A stretch of 16,882 nucleotides of DNA, from positions 1 through 16,882 of the forward strand of contig CAYVXD010000089.1 in assembly GCA_964454265.1 (NCBI GenBank). The letters are read 5' to 3'. The notes under the pieces are model-generated. The model was given only the letters and a program-made list of their open reading frames with translations. It did not search any database and was not told the origin of the DNA. Shown here one piece after another: positions 1 through 9,594 of the stretch. The position numbers and the translations under genes are program-made. Source of the DNA: JAUWMI01 sp964454265. GTDB taxonomy: Bacteria; Sumerlaeota; Sumerlaeia; MWCT01; JAUWMI01. Positions within the stretch are counted from its first letter, which is position 1, and every line of letters begins with the position of its first letter.

Positions 1-690
1 AAAAGGCGAAGAGGGATTGCTGATGTTAATAATGCGCAGGCCTGCCCAATAATCTACCACGTATGCATGATTTCCCGAAACAAAGACGGCACAGGCCTCG
101 CTCGGGGTTTCATAAGATCGCACCTCAAAAGGCGAAGAAGGATTGCTGATGTTAATAATGCGCAGGGGGCCTTTCCAATGATCTGCCACGTAGGCATAAT
201 TTCCCGAAACAAAGACATCATCCGCCGTGCCCGGGGCATCATAATACCCCACCTCTAAAGGCGCAGATGGATTGCTGATGTTTATTATGCGCAGGCCTGA
301 ATGGCCGTCTGCCACGTATGCATAATTTCCCGAAACAAAAACATCCGAGGCATAGCCTGGGGTGTCATAATATCCCTCCTCAAAAGGGGAAGATGGATTG
401 CTTATGTCTATAATGCGCAGGCCTGAATCACCGTCTGCCACGTAGGCATAATTCCCTGAAACATAGACGCCCTCAGCCCAGCCCGGGGTGTCATAATACC
501 CCACCTCAAAAGGCGCAGATGGATTGCTGATGTTAATAATGCGCAGGCCTGCCCAATAATCTGCCACGTATACATAATTTCCCGAAGCAAAGACGTCCTT
601 AACGATACCGGGAAGCAAAACTTTGCCCAAAGGTTTTGGGCTTGAAGGATTGCTTATATCAAGAATTCGCAGACTTGGCCCTTCGCCGAT
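1..690 (-). repeat. 126-bp in-gene tandem repeats of the LVIVD protein
   Basis: The marker string aatgcgcag recurs at 31, 157, about 286, 412 and 538, with a diverged copy (aattcgcag) at 664. Spacings are 126, 129, 126, 126 and 126 bp. The 3-bp excess in one spacing keeps the reading frame. The repeats encode the 42-residue LVIVD units and continue past the left edge. Confidence 0.9.
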
Positions 691-852
691 ATATGCATAA
701 TTCCCCTGGACAAAGACCGCAAAGCAACGACCACCGATTTGCTCTACCAGCTCGACATTCCACGCATTACTTTGCGCCAGAATTGATTCTGAGCAAAGGC
801 AAAAGATCAGAATAGCCAGGATTGAAATTGCTTCCTGAAAGCGTCGCTTCAT
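1..852 (-). CDS. Exported LVIVD-repeat protein (C-terminus beyond the left edge)
   Basis: The minus-strand frame stays open from an ATG at 852 to the window edge, giving 284 codons. Residues 1-26 look like a Sec signal peptide (MKRRF start, hydrophobic core, cleavage near SILAQ). From about residue 60 the protein is a chain of 42-residue units with the core GLRIINISNPSAPF followed by VSGNYAYVAD; five full units and part of a sixth are visible. This is the LVIVD repeat family, normally predicted to fold as a beta-propeller-like surface or secreted protein; the ligand is unknown. Near-identical DNA between units suggests recent expansion or gene conversion. One unit has an extra codon (43 residues, near 166-170). 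The start is supported by a GGAGGGGG Shine-Dalgarno at about 860-867. The gene has no obvious functional partner here, and a C-terminal domain may lie outside the window. Confidence 0.88.
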   Translation of the reverse strand, partial: MKRRFQEAISILAILIFCLCSESILAQSNAWNVELVEQIGGRCFAVFVQGNYAYIGEGPSLRILDISNPSSPKPLGKVLLPGIVKDVFASGNYVYVADYWAGLRIINISNPSAPFEVGYYDTPGWAEGVYVSGNYAYVADGDSGLRIIDISNPSSPFEEGYYDTPGYASDVFVSGNYAYVADGHSGLRIINISNPSAPLEVGYYDAPGTADDVFVSGNYAYVADHWKGPLRIINISNPSSPFEVRSYETPSEACAVFVSGNHAYVVDYWAGLRIINISNPSSPF

Positions 853-1062
853 TGAAACATCCCCCTCCTCATGTTTAACTAAAAGCGAAAATGGGAAAAA
901 CATTAATTCCCGCATCTGAATCGCTGCACTACACTTTTTCAATGCCTAAATAAGGCCCTTTTCTACTAGTAATTACAAAGTATTACAAAAATGGGTCAGG
1001 CAGTCAATGAAAGAATTATTCTCAAGATCCGTCAGCCTTCAGTTCAGATTAGAGCATTAATG

Positions 1063-1109
1063 GTAGGGGCGGGGTTTCCCCGCCCAGGGCGAGGAGACCT
1101 CGCCCCTAC
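1063..1109. repeat. Palindromic repeat bounded by GTAGGGGC / GCCCCTAC, copy A
   Basis: The ends are reverse complements (gtaggggc and gcccctac). Inside, ggcggggtttccccgcc forms its own hairpin, followed by gggcgagg...cctcgccc. It belongs with the copies at 6172-6229 and 7063-7090, which share the ends but have different cores. No transposase is present, so it is probably a non-autonomous MITE- or REP-like element. Confidence 0.75.
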
Positions 1110-1179
1110 ATCTTTCATCGCGGATGGCCTCTCCATTGCATCCTTCCTTCATCACAAAAAGGTGCAAGAATATAAGGCG

Positions 1180-1300
1180 GTGATTTCATCCGCCGAAGCC
1201 TTGCGAAGGCGAATGAAATCACCCGTAACTAAAGGTTTAGGAGGGGAGCGCGAGGGGTAATTCGCCTAGGCGAATCCCCCTCGCCTTTCCTAATGCAGAA
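1180..1300 (+). repeat. Two-hairpin interspersed repeat, copy 1
   Basis: Two hairpins, gtgatttcat..atgaaatcac and ggggtaattcgcctaggcgaatcccc, are joined by a linker that includes ggtttaggaggggag. The whole unit reappears in opposite orientation at about 9143-9252, with the same order of hairpin, linker, hairpin and the trailing taatgca. The linker is well conserved between copies while the hairpin tips vary in a compensated way. It is a mobile or amplified intergenic element of unknown function. Confidence 0.8.
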
Positions 1301-1346
1301 TCAGGGTTCAAAGACAGCACATTGCCGCAGTTCACTGTTTTGCTCC

Positions 1347-1375
1347 TTGACATGAATGTACCTGGTTGCTAATTT
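1347..1375 (+). promoter_or_regulatory. Candidate sigma-70-type promoter for carAB
   Basis: A perfect TTGACA (1347-1352) is followed after 17 nt by TAATTT (1370-1375), a weak -10 hexamer. Initiation would fall near 1382 and give a 37-nt leader before the carA ATG at 1419. An earlier in-frame ATG at 1356 would lie inside this promoter, which argues for the later start. The weak -10 keeps confidence low. Confidence 0.35.
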
Positions 1376-1418
1376 CCGCATCCAACAAACCGGACAACAC
1401 AGTAAAAAGCCAGAGGAA

Positions 1419-2543
1419 ATGACAACTAAAAGAGCACAACTCGTACTTGAAGATGGGCTCAGCTTCGAAGGGACCGCCTTCGGTGCTGAAGGTGAAGTCT
1501 TTGCGGAAATCGTCTTTAACACCAGCATGACCGGCTACCAAGAAATCCTCACGGATCCTTCTTACAAAGGCCAGATGGTCGTAATGACCTACCCCTTGAT
1601 TGGCAATTATGGCATTAACGATGAAGACGAGGAATCGCCCAGGCCGCAAGTATCTGCGCTGATCATCAAGGAGGGCGCCTCGCTTGCCTCAAACTGGCGC
1701 AAGAAAGAATCGCTGGAGAATTACCTCGAGCGATTTAACATCATTGGATTGGAAGGCGTGGACACTCGCGCTCTGGTGCTGCACATTCGCGAGAAAGGCG
1801 CCATGCGCGCCGGCCTCTCTACAGAAACTCTCGATCCTGATGTGCTTCTCGAGAAAACCCTGCAATCACCTTCGATGGTGGGACAAGATCTGGTGCCTCA
1901 TGTAACATCAGACGCGCCGTATCAATTCCAGCCCAAGTTAGATCGTCTCCCCACCGATGACCGCCGCATTTACAAGATCGTAGCGTACGATTTCGGCATC
2001 AAGCGCAATATCCTGAATCTGGTGAGCGCCGAAGGCTTCGATATTACCGTGGTACCGGCCACAACAACCGCACGCGAAGTTGAAGATATCCGCCCTGCTG
2101 CCGTGATCCTCTCCAATGGCCCGGGCGACCCTGAAGCACTGGACTACGTGATCCGTGAAGTGCGAAGCTTGCTGGGTAAGTTCCCGATCTTTGGTATCTG
2201 CCTTGGTCATCAGATTCTGGGCCTTGCCCTCGGCGGCAAGACCTACAAACTGAAATTCGGTCATCGTGGCGCAAATCATCCGGTCATTGATGTAGAGACC
2301 AGAAAGGTGGAAATTACAGCCCAGAATCACGGCTTCTGTGTGGATCCCGACAGCCTCGACTCCTCCAAAGTCCAGATCACGCATTGGAACTTGAATGACC
2401 ATACCGTGGAAGGCCTGGCTCATAAGGAACTTCCGGCCTTCTCCGTGCAATATCATCCCGAAGCCTCTCCCGGACCTCACGATTCGCGCTACCTGTTCGC
2501 CCGATTTCGCTCGCTGGTGGAGGAGCATGCCGACGCGATTTGA
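1419..2543 (+). CDS. carA: Carbamoyl-phosphate synthetase small (glutaminase) subunit
   Basis: CarA hydrolyses glutamine and passes ammonia through a tunnel to CarB for carbamoyl phosphate synthesis, feeding arginine and pyrimidine pathways in the cytoplasm. The 374-residue protein has the usual length. Residues 1 to about 150 form the CarA N-terminal domain (FNTSMTGYQEILTDPSYKGQ is diagnostic). The C-terminal class I glutamine amidotransferase domain has the nucleophile Cys261 in GICLGHQ and the His346/Glu348 pair in QYHPEASPGP, so the triad is intact. I chose the ATG at 1419 because the family starts at this point; the 21 extra residues from the ATG at 1356 look non-coding. AGAGG lies only 2 nt upstream, so the ribosome site is poor. 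carB follows 140 bp downstream in the same direction. Confidence 0.97.
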   Translation: MTTKRAQLVLEDGLSFEGTAFGAEGEVFAEIVFNTSMTGYQEILTDPSYKGQMVVMTYPLIGNYGINDEDEESPRPQVSALIIKEGASLASNWRKKESLENYLERFNIIGLEGVDTRALVLHIREKGAMRAGLSTETLDPDVLLEKTLQSPSMVGQDLVPHVTSDAPYQFQPKLDRLPTDDRRIYKIVAYDFGIKRNILNLVSAEGFDITVVPATTTAREVEDIRPAAVILSNGPGDPEALDYVIREVRSLLGKFPIFGICLGHQILGLALGGKTYKLKFGHRGANHPVIDVETRKVEITAQNHGFCVDPDSLDSSKVQITHWNLNDHTVEGLAHKELPAFSVQYHPEASPGPHDSRYLFARFRSLVEEHADAI

Positions 2544-2563
2544 ATGCTCCGAAGCTTTCGTGT

Positions 2564-2644
2564 TCTTCGTGCGCTTCGTGCACTTCGTGGTGAGTATTCT
2601 CCCATTTTGGATTGCTACCACGAAGGACACGAAGATCACGAAGG
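2564..2644. repeat. Inverted repeat of CTTCGTG/CACGAAG units between carA and carB
   Basis: The left arm (2564-2591) is a run of cttcgtg-type heptamers ending in cttcgtggt. The right arm (2617-2644) begins accacgaagg and is its reverse complement with a few mismatches over about 28 bp, with a 25-nt loop. Each arm is also an internal short tandem array. Similar CACGAAG arrays are scattered intergenic repeats in several bacterial groups (recalled from general knowledge, not searched). A transcript crossing carAB would fold here; there is no T-run, so a terminator is unlikely. Confidence 0.75.
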
Positions 2645-2683
2645 AAAGCAACTCACATTTTCCAACTGATGTCGGAAGACTAA

Positions 2684-5983
<3,300 letters not shown>

Positions 5984-6278
5984 CAACTCGCCCTGACAAC
6001 ACATACAAAGGTAAGCGCTGGAAAACTAGAGGCGGGCATCAAAAATCCCCATGTCAATATGACATGCGATACATGAATGGCAGCAATGCCATGAACATGC
6101 TTTCGAGACACTATCAAAATGAAATCCTAGACAATACTGAATATGCAAAACGCAGGACATAACATGAGATCGTAGGGGCACGCCGCGGCGTGCCCAAAAT
6201 AATAGGGCAGGCACAAGGCCTGCCCCTACAACGGGATTCGAAAAATTCGGAAAAATTCGTGAGCCGCTGGTTAGGCTT
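5984..6278. other. Convergent spacer between carB and the toxin gene
   Basis: This 295-bp spacer lies between the carB stop and the toxin stop. It includes a small perfect-arm inverted repeat atgtca-ata-tgacat (6051-6065) and the GTAGGGGC element at 6172-6229. I see no gene and no classical T-tailed terminator. Confidence 0.6.
6172..6229. repeat. Palindromic GTAGGGGC element, copy B
   Basis: The ends gtaggggc and gcccctac match copy A. The left half contains a perfect 20-bp palindrome (6176-6195, centred on cgccgcggcg). The right half has its own gggcaggc...gcctgccc hairpin. The element lies in the convergent carB/toxin gap and could act as a bidirectional transcript end, although it lacks T-runs. 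Confidence 0.75.
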
Positions 6279-6602
6279 CTATTTAAGATCAAGTTGAATC
6301 TTAAGCGCCCCTCCAACCTTTTGCATGTCGTCTGTCGAAAGAAAGCCAATTTTATTGAACAGGCGTAATTTGCTTACTGTTGCTAATTGATCAGCCATGG
6401 CTTTGCTTTGTTTACGATTAACAAGTACATATGTTTCACTGGGATAGAGGCGGTCAATTTTACCGGTAAGCGCAACAACCTGAACTCTATTCAGGAACTT
6501 ATTGGAGGCATCATTGCTAACTATTACTGCAGGGCGTTTCTTGCGAATCTCTCCACCAATGGAACGGCCAAAATTTACCCACCACACTTCACCTCTTTTC
6601 AT
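6279..6602 (-). CDS. MazF/PemK-family toxin (predicted mRNA interferase)
   Basis: The 107-residue protein starts MKRGEVWWVNFG, followed by GGEIRKKRPAVIVSND, the signature N-terminal strands of the MazF/PemK fold, and later VVALTGKIDRLYPSE. Family members are sequence-specific endoribonucleases held inactive by the upstream antitoxin. The RGEVWW and RPAVIVSND stretches are intact and the length is normal (about 105-120), so the toxin is probably functional; specificity cannot be read from the sequence. The start at 6602 is chosen over an upstream in-frame ATG at 6734 because the family begins with M-K-R-G-E and because this start overlaps the antitoxin end by 14 nt, typical of translational coupling. 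Stop codon TAG. Confidence 0.9.
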   Translation of the reverse strand: MKRGEVWWVNFGRSIGGEIRKKRPAVIVSNDASNKFLNRVQVVALTGKIDRLYPSETYVLVNRKQSKAMADQLATVSKLRLFNKIGFLSTDDMQKVGGALKIQLDLK

Positions 6603-6819
6603 GAGCGCTGTCTCCGAAGGTGGCCTCAGCCCATTCCAGAGCTTCCTTTTCCCGATGTTTATCTTTCGCCATTTCAGCATACGCCGATTCGAGCTTATGT
6701 TTGACGACGTGTGGACGAACCAGCTCTTCAACAAACTTGCTAATTTTTCTTGGACCTATGACATTGTGCAGTCCAAAATAAACTTCCTCATCAATAGTGA
6801 TGGTTAATTTTTTCTGCAT
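6589..6819 (-). CDS. Antitoxin of the MazF-like system (MazE/RHH-like)
   Basis: A 76-residue protein precedes and overlaps the toxin. The N-terminus KKLTITIDEEVYFGL, followed by helix-rich ISKFVEELVRPHV, resembles a ribbon-helix-helix DNA-binding domain (strand, then two helices). The charged C-terminal half (KHKLESAYAEMAKDKHREKEALEWAEA) is the expected toxin-binding tail. The start is well supported by AAGGAG about 8 nt upstream (6828-6833). Family knowledge predicts autorepression; the perfect palindrome at 6844-6858, overlapping the -10 element, is the likely operator. The fold assignment is by sequence pattern only. Confidence 0.82.
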   Translation of the reverse strand: MQKKLTITIDEEVYFGLHNVIGPRKISKFVEELVRPHVVKHKLESAYAEMAKDKHREKEALEWAEATFGDSAHEKR

Positions 6820-6843
6820 CGCCAGTTCTCCTTTATTTATTAC

Positions 6844-6878
6844 ACGTATAGTATACGTATAACAGAACCGGGAGTCAA
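6844..6878 (-). promoter_or_regulatory. Promoter and palindromic operator of the toxin-antitoxin operon
   Basis: Read on the minus strand, TTGACT (6878-6873) is followed by a 17-nt spacer and TATACT (6855-6850), close to sigma-70 consensus. The perfect odd palindrome acgtata-g-tatacgt (6844-6858) covers the -10 hexamer, the expected place for an autorepressor site. Transcription would start near 6843, with a leader of about 23 nt before the antitoxin ATG. Confidence 0.7.
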
Positions 6879-6919
6879 CCGTTTTTTTTGATATATGCGA
6901 AGTCTAACGACCAAGCTCA

Positions 6920-7030
6920 GCCGCCGCCAAGGCGACTGTCGAGGGCATTGAAGCGCTTCGAACTACCAAACCTACCCTCAAAGCCCTGCAAGATTATCAC
7001 CACGAGCTTGCGCTAGCCAGAAAGGCCTGA
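6920..7030 (+). pseudogene. carB (fragment): Second, stranded copy of the carB 3' end (last 36 codons plus stop)
   Basis: These 111 bp align without gaps to 5873-5983 (offset 1047) and encode AAAKATVEGIEALRTTKPTL and onward through the stop codon. I count 10 differences: nine synonymous third-position changes (for example gtt/gtc, cag/caa, tac/tat, gaa/gag) and one replacement (Ala to Thr). Similarity fades within a few bases outside, apart from actc just after the stop (to 7036). There is no start codon or upstream carB sequence, so it is not expressed as protein. The synonymous pattern shows that both copies spent time as functional gene ends before being brought together. Confidence 0.93.
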
Positions 7031-7062
7031 CTACTCATGATGCGCGGTCTGTGGCCTATATT

Positions 7063-7090
7063 GTAGGGACAGATTATAATCTGTCCCTAC
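7063..7090. repeat. Perfect 28-bp palindrome, GTAGGGAC type, copy C
   Basis: gtagggacagatta is followed directly by its exact reverse complement. The end gtaggg(g/a)c relates it to copies A (1063-1109) and B (6172-6229). It has no loop, so it could extrude as a cruciform or be a collapsed form of the element. Confidence 0.75.
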
Positions 7091-7110
7091 TCAGTTACGT
7101 TTTGAAAAAA

Positions 7111-7190
7111 GGACAGGCTACTTTTTCATTCAAGGTACACAAAAGCTAATTCTCAAAAAGCGATAGGGAAAAATAGTCGCCTGTCCCCGA
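7111..7190. repeat. REP-like inverted pair with GGACAGGC / GCCTGTCC ends
   Basis: The left end ggacaggctactttttc (7111-7127) pairs imperfectly with the right end gaaaaatagtcgcctgtcc (7168-7186), about 40 nt apart. The right end continues cccgaattc, also found at the end of the 9658 element (gcccccgaattc). Ends of this kind resemble REP sequences mobilised by REP-associated Y1 transposases (family knowledge); no such transposase is in the window. Confidence 0.55.
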
Positions 7191-7387
7191 ATTCACGCAA
7201 ACTTTTGCCTCCTTTGCTCCCTGTTTTCCCCTCTCCCCCAGGGGAGACTATCGATGTGAGGTTGAAAATGCGCCTTGTGCGTGGGGATATTTCTTTCGCC
7301 AAATGCGGAGACAGACAACTCTTAAAAAGGCAAGAAGCAAGCCGCCTGTTTTCCTATTCGTTATGTAATCATCTGCTCCTTATTTTT

Positions 7388-7437
7388 CCCTCTCCCCTGG
7401 GGGGAGAGGATTGAGGTGAGGGGGATATTTCTCTCTT
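7388..7437 (+). repeat. CCCTCTCCCC..GGGGAGAGG..GGTGAGGGGG repeat, copy before the gap
   Basis: This 50-bp segment is identical to 7606-7655 and ends at the assembly gap. The core tctcccctggggggaga is a hairpin, followed by ggattgaggtgaggggg. Other family members are at 7606-7655, 9595-9632 and a diverged one near 7228-7262. It is a widespread type of bacterial intergenic repeat (recalled, not searched). Confidence 0.85.
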
Positions 7438-7537
7438 NNNNNNNNNNNNNNNNNNNNNNNNNNNNNNNNNNNNNNNNNNNNNNNNNNNNNNNNNNNNNNN
7501 NNNNNNNNNNNNNNNNNNNNNNNNNNNNNNNNNNNNN
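7438..7537. other. Assembly gap (100 N)
   Basis: One hundred consecutive N form a scaffold join, probably of default rather than measured length. The flanks are the two halves of a tandem duplication. If the duplication is real, the missing sequence should be about 103 bp closely matching 7656-7758. Confidence 0.98.
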
Positions 7538-7592
7538 CCAGTATATCTTTCACCTTTTCACGAATTCTCTGGCCCAGACTTTTGCTTCCTTT
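7538..7592 (-). pseudogene. Duplicated fragment of the mttB-like gene 3' region
   Basis: These 55 bp are identical to 7759-7813 inside the methyltransferase gene, where they encode residues 436-454 (KGSKSLGQRI and onward). The fragment is cut off by the gap on one side and joins the CCCTCTCCCC repeat on the other. It is not translated as part of the intact gene. Confidence 0.85.
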
Positions 7593-7605
7593 ACTCCCTG
7601 TTTTT

Positions 7606-7655
7606 CCCTCTCCCCTGGGGGGAGAGGATTGAGGTGAGGGGGATATTTCTCTCTT
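7606..7655 (+). repeat. CCCTCTCCCC..GGTGAGGGGG repeat, copy after the gap
   Basis: Identical to 7388-7437 (offset 218). It is followed by ttatcttctatgg, which also follows the 9595 copy, so the shared unit extends about 20 bp beyond the hairpin. It lies just downstream of the methyltransferase stop codon and may act as its transcript end. Confidence 0.85.
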
Positions 7656-7675
7656 ATCTTCTATGGTCTTGTAAA

Positions 7676-9118
7676 TTACTTCAAGGACTCCCTTACCTGA
7701 AGGATCTCCGAGATAGCCTTACTTTTCTCGATGTTAATTGGCTCAGGATTATGATTCTCCAGTATATCTTTCACCTTTTCACGAATTCTCTGGCCCAGAC
7801 TTTTGCTTCCTTTCGTTGACCAGGCTTCATAGCTTGCTCTGTCGATCAATTCTGACTCCCACAACTCCCTGAAATGGGCCATCGTATGTGCGTGCGTTAG
7901 ATACTGCCCCCCTGGCCCTACCTCCTGAATAACATCAATTGCCAGATGTTCAGGATCCGGGTTTACTCCTCTCAAGATTCTCCTGAGCATTCCGATAATC
8001 TCGTCAGTCATTACAATCAGCTCAAAAGACGTCGTCATTCCGCTTTCAAGGCATCCGATACCGTGAATGAGATTGGCTCCGCCAAGAGCCTGGAAGGTAC
8101 ACGATAGCGTGGCGTTGATCGCAGCTTGCTCATCAGGGATTTTTGAATCACTGGCAGCAGCCATTCCCCACATTGGTATTTTGACGAACTCCCGCATATC
8201 AAATAATGCAGTGCTCATCAGCTGCAGCTCTGGAGCATCAAATGATATCGCAGCGGTTTTCATGTTCAACACTATGGGGATTCCGATGGTAATCATTGGC
8301 GAGCCCTCATTTATGAGCTGGCCAATCACGATTGCGCTGAGGCACTCAGCCAGACACAAAACCACAGTCCCTTCGACGGTCACGGGTGCCGATGCCCCAC
8401 TCATCGGTGCTGTCGTGCATATGACTGGAATCCTGTTTTCAGCGCAGAACCTGAGCTTCTCACAAACCTCCCTTGTGTAGGTCAGCGGGCTTGTAGGTTG
8501 AGGATATGAAATCACAAACGGCTTATCACGCAACTCATTCTCACCTCCAGCGGCGATCGCAGCTATTCTAATGATGTCACGATGATTCTCAGCCGTATAT
8601 GCAGTGAAAATGATGGGTTTAGTGGTGTTCATCATCATTGCGTGGAACTGATGTATATCAGCAATGGGGAAAGGCTTATCTGATACCACTCCAGTCGGCA
8701 TGGTAAAATCCATGTGCGACAATGCATCGCAGAGAATACCTGCTTTCTCTACATCTGTCTTCAGAAATTTCCTTCTTTGCCCGGTTAATGGATCTAAGAT
8801 ATAGGGACAGTCTGTCCCGTTGCCAAAGTAGCAATTCCAGGCTGATAACCGCATTGCTGGGTTGCCGTCTCTGGTGTAAATCTGGATCTCCTTGGGGGCT
8901 GTTTCCAGGGCGTGCTCAACGAGATTGGAGGGGATATAGGCTCGATTTCCATCAATTCGTGCTCCAGCTTCTCCTAACACATTCAAGGTTTTCTCATCAT
9001 GTACACTGATCCCTGTACGTTTCAGAACAGTTAGCGCTGAGGAAAATATCTTCTCGCGATCTTCAGCTGGCAAGGTGATCAGATGTGGCACCTTCCGCGT
9101 CTCACGCTTTTCTGTCAT
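7676..9118 (-). CDS. MttB-family (trimethylamine methyltransferase-like) corrinoid methyltransferase, non-pyrrolysine
   Basis: The 480-residue protein matches the MttB family in length and motifs: FGNGTDCPYILDPLTGQRR (98-116), SDSKIPDEQAA (323-333), ALGGANLIHGIGCLESG (344-360) and the GPGGQYLTHAHT segment (401-412). Family enzymes transfer a methyl group from a methylated amine to a corrinoid protein. Classical MttB reads through a UAG as pyrrolysine; here no stop interrupts the frame, so this is one of the non-pyrrolysine homologues, some of which (such as MtgB) use glycine betaine or other quaternary amines. The substrate cannot be read from sequence. No corrinoid protein, MtbA-like or activation gene is nearby, so partners must be elsewhere. 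No good Shine-Dalgarno precedes the ATG (leader ggttgatctaa). Part of the 3' end is duplicated at 7538-7592. Confidence 0.9.
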   Translation of the reverse strand: MTEKRETRKVPHLITLPAEDREKIFSSALTVLKRTGISVHDEKTLNVLGEAGARIDGNRAYIPSNLVEHALETAPKEIQIYTRDGNPAMRLSAWNCYFGNGTDCPYILDPLTGQRRKFLKTDVEKAGILCDALSHMDFTMPTGVVSDKPFPIADIHQFHAMMMNTTKPIIFTAYTAENHRDIIRIAAIAAGGENELRDKPFVISYPQPTSPLTYTREVCEKLRFCAENRIPVICTTAPMSGASAPVTVEGTVVLCLAECLSAIVIGQLINEGSPMITIGIPIVLNMKTAAISFDAPELQLMSTALFDMREFVKIPMWGMAAASDSKIPDEQAAINATLSCTFQALGGANLIHGIGCLESGMTTSFELIVMTDEIIGMLRRILRGVNPDPEHLAIDVIQEVGPGGQYLTHAHTMAHFRELWESELIDRASYEAWSTKGSKSLGQRIREKVKDILENHNPEPINIEKSKAISEILQVRESLK

Positions 9119-9142
9119 TTAGATCAACCTCACTATCCCAGA

Positions 9143-9252
9143 TTATGCATTAGACATTGCGAAGGGAATCCGCCGCGGCGGATCACCCCTCGCACTCCCC
9201 TCCTAAACCTTTCATTACGGGCGACTTCATTCGCCTAGGCGAATGAAATCGC
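9143..9252 (-). repeat. Two-hairpin interspersed repeat, copy 2 (inverted)
   Basis: The reverse complement matches 1180-1300: gcgatttcat..atgaagtcgc hairpin, cccgtaatgaaaggtttagg linker, ggggtgatccgccgcggcggat hairpin, then taatgca. The first hairpin has a perfect inner palindrome, ttcattcgcctaggcgaatgaa. In the second, the loop sequence differs from copy 1 but pairing is retained. Confidence 0.8.
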
Positions 9253-9261
9253 TAGAGAGTA

Positions 9262-9302
9262 TGTCATTCTGAGTCCGCCTGAGGCGGACGAAGAATCTCA
9301 CC
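9262..9302. repeat. TCATTCTGAG..CGAAGAATCTC palindromic repeat
   Basis: tgtcattctgag is followed by the perfect inverted core tccgcctgaggcgga and then cgaagaatctcacc. Repeats reading TCATTCTGAG-core-GAAGAATCT are common interspersed elements in several bacterial phyla (recalled). A partial trace, gaagaatctctc, occurs near 15577. Only one complete copy is visible here. Confidence 0.6.
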
Positions 9303-9594
9303 TAACAGGGGGAAAATGGGGAAAAACATCATTATTTAATTTTTCGCTCCTCGGCATTTCTGGATAAGGTGATCACAGCATAGGATATGCTTTGATTTCA
9401 AGCGTGGATATGAAGGTGAGACTGCTCATGAGCGTCCGAAGGAGCTCTGACGCAGTCGAAAATGGTATTTGTACCTTTTTCTTCGTTCAAATGCTACTGT
9501 CGTTTCTAAAATTGATCGTGTTGCTTTTTCGAGGCACCTCAAGAAATAACCTATCCCCTTCTTATCGTTATCTAATCATTTGTTCCCTGTTTTT

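Larger units (their letters stand above)
853..1418. other. Intergenic region between the LVIVD gene and carA
   Basis: No convincing gene lies here. The spacer separates two divergent genes (LVIVD protein to the left, carA to the right). It holds a palindromic GTAGGGGC-type element at 1063-1109, a longer two-hairpin repeat at about 1180-1300, and a candidate carA promoter at 1347-1375. An open frame at 991-1260 runs straight through both repeats and is not credible as a gene. Confidence 0.7.
6820..7675. other. Gene-poor region between the antitoxin and the mttB-like gene
   Basis: No intact gene lies here. In order it holds the toxin-antitoxin promoter, the carB-tail fragment (6920-7030), a perfect 28-bp palindrome (7063-7090), an inverted pair of GGACAGGC-type ends (7111-7190), several CCCTCTCCCC repeats, an assembly gap and a partial duplicate of the 3' end of the downstream methyltransferase gene. 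Short open frames here consist of repeat sequence. Confidence 0.7.

Noticed and set aside
1..690. CRISPR-like regular spacing of repeats at the left end
   Set aside because: The 126-bp period is in frame within an open coding region and encodes LVIVD repeats; there are no spacers.
991..1260. 89-codon plus-strand open frame upstream of carA
   Set aside because: It is made up largely of two palindromic repeat elements, has no ribosome site and resembles no protein family.
1356..1418. Upstream in-frame ATG extending CarA by 21 residues
   Set aside because: The extension is not CarA-like and lies within the candidate TTGACA promoter; family alignment begins at 1419.
6603..6734. Longer toxin start at 6734
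   Set aside because: It would overlap nearly the whole antitoxin gene; the MazF family begins at the M-K-R-G-E motif at 6602.
6387..6807. Plus-strand open frames over the toxin-antitoxin genes
   Set aside because: They are antisense to two well-supported overlapping genes and have no family resemblance.
7676..9118. Possible pyrrolysine-containing MttB
   Set aside because: No in-frame TAG interrupts the gene, so pyrrolysine decoding is not required.
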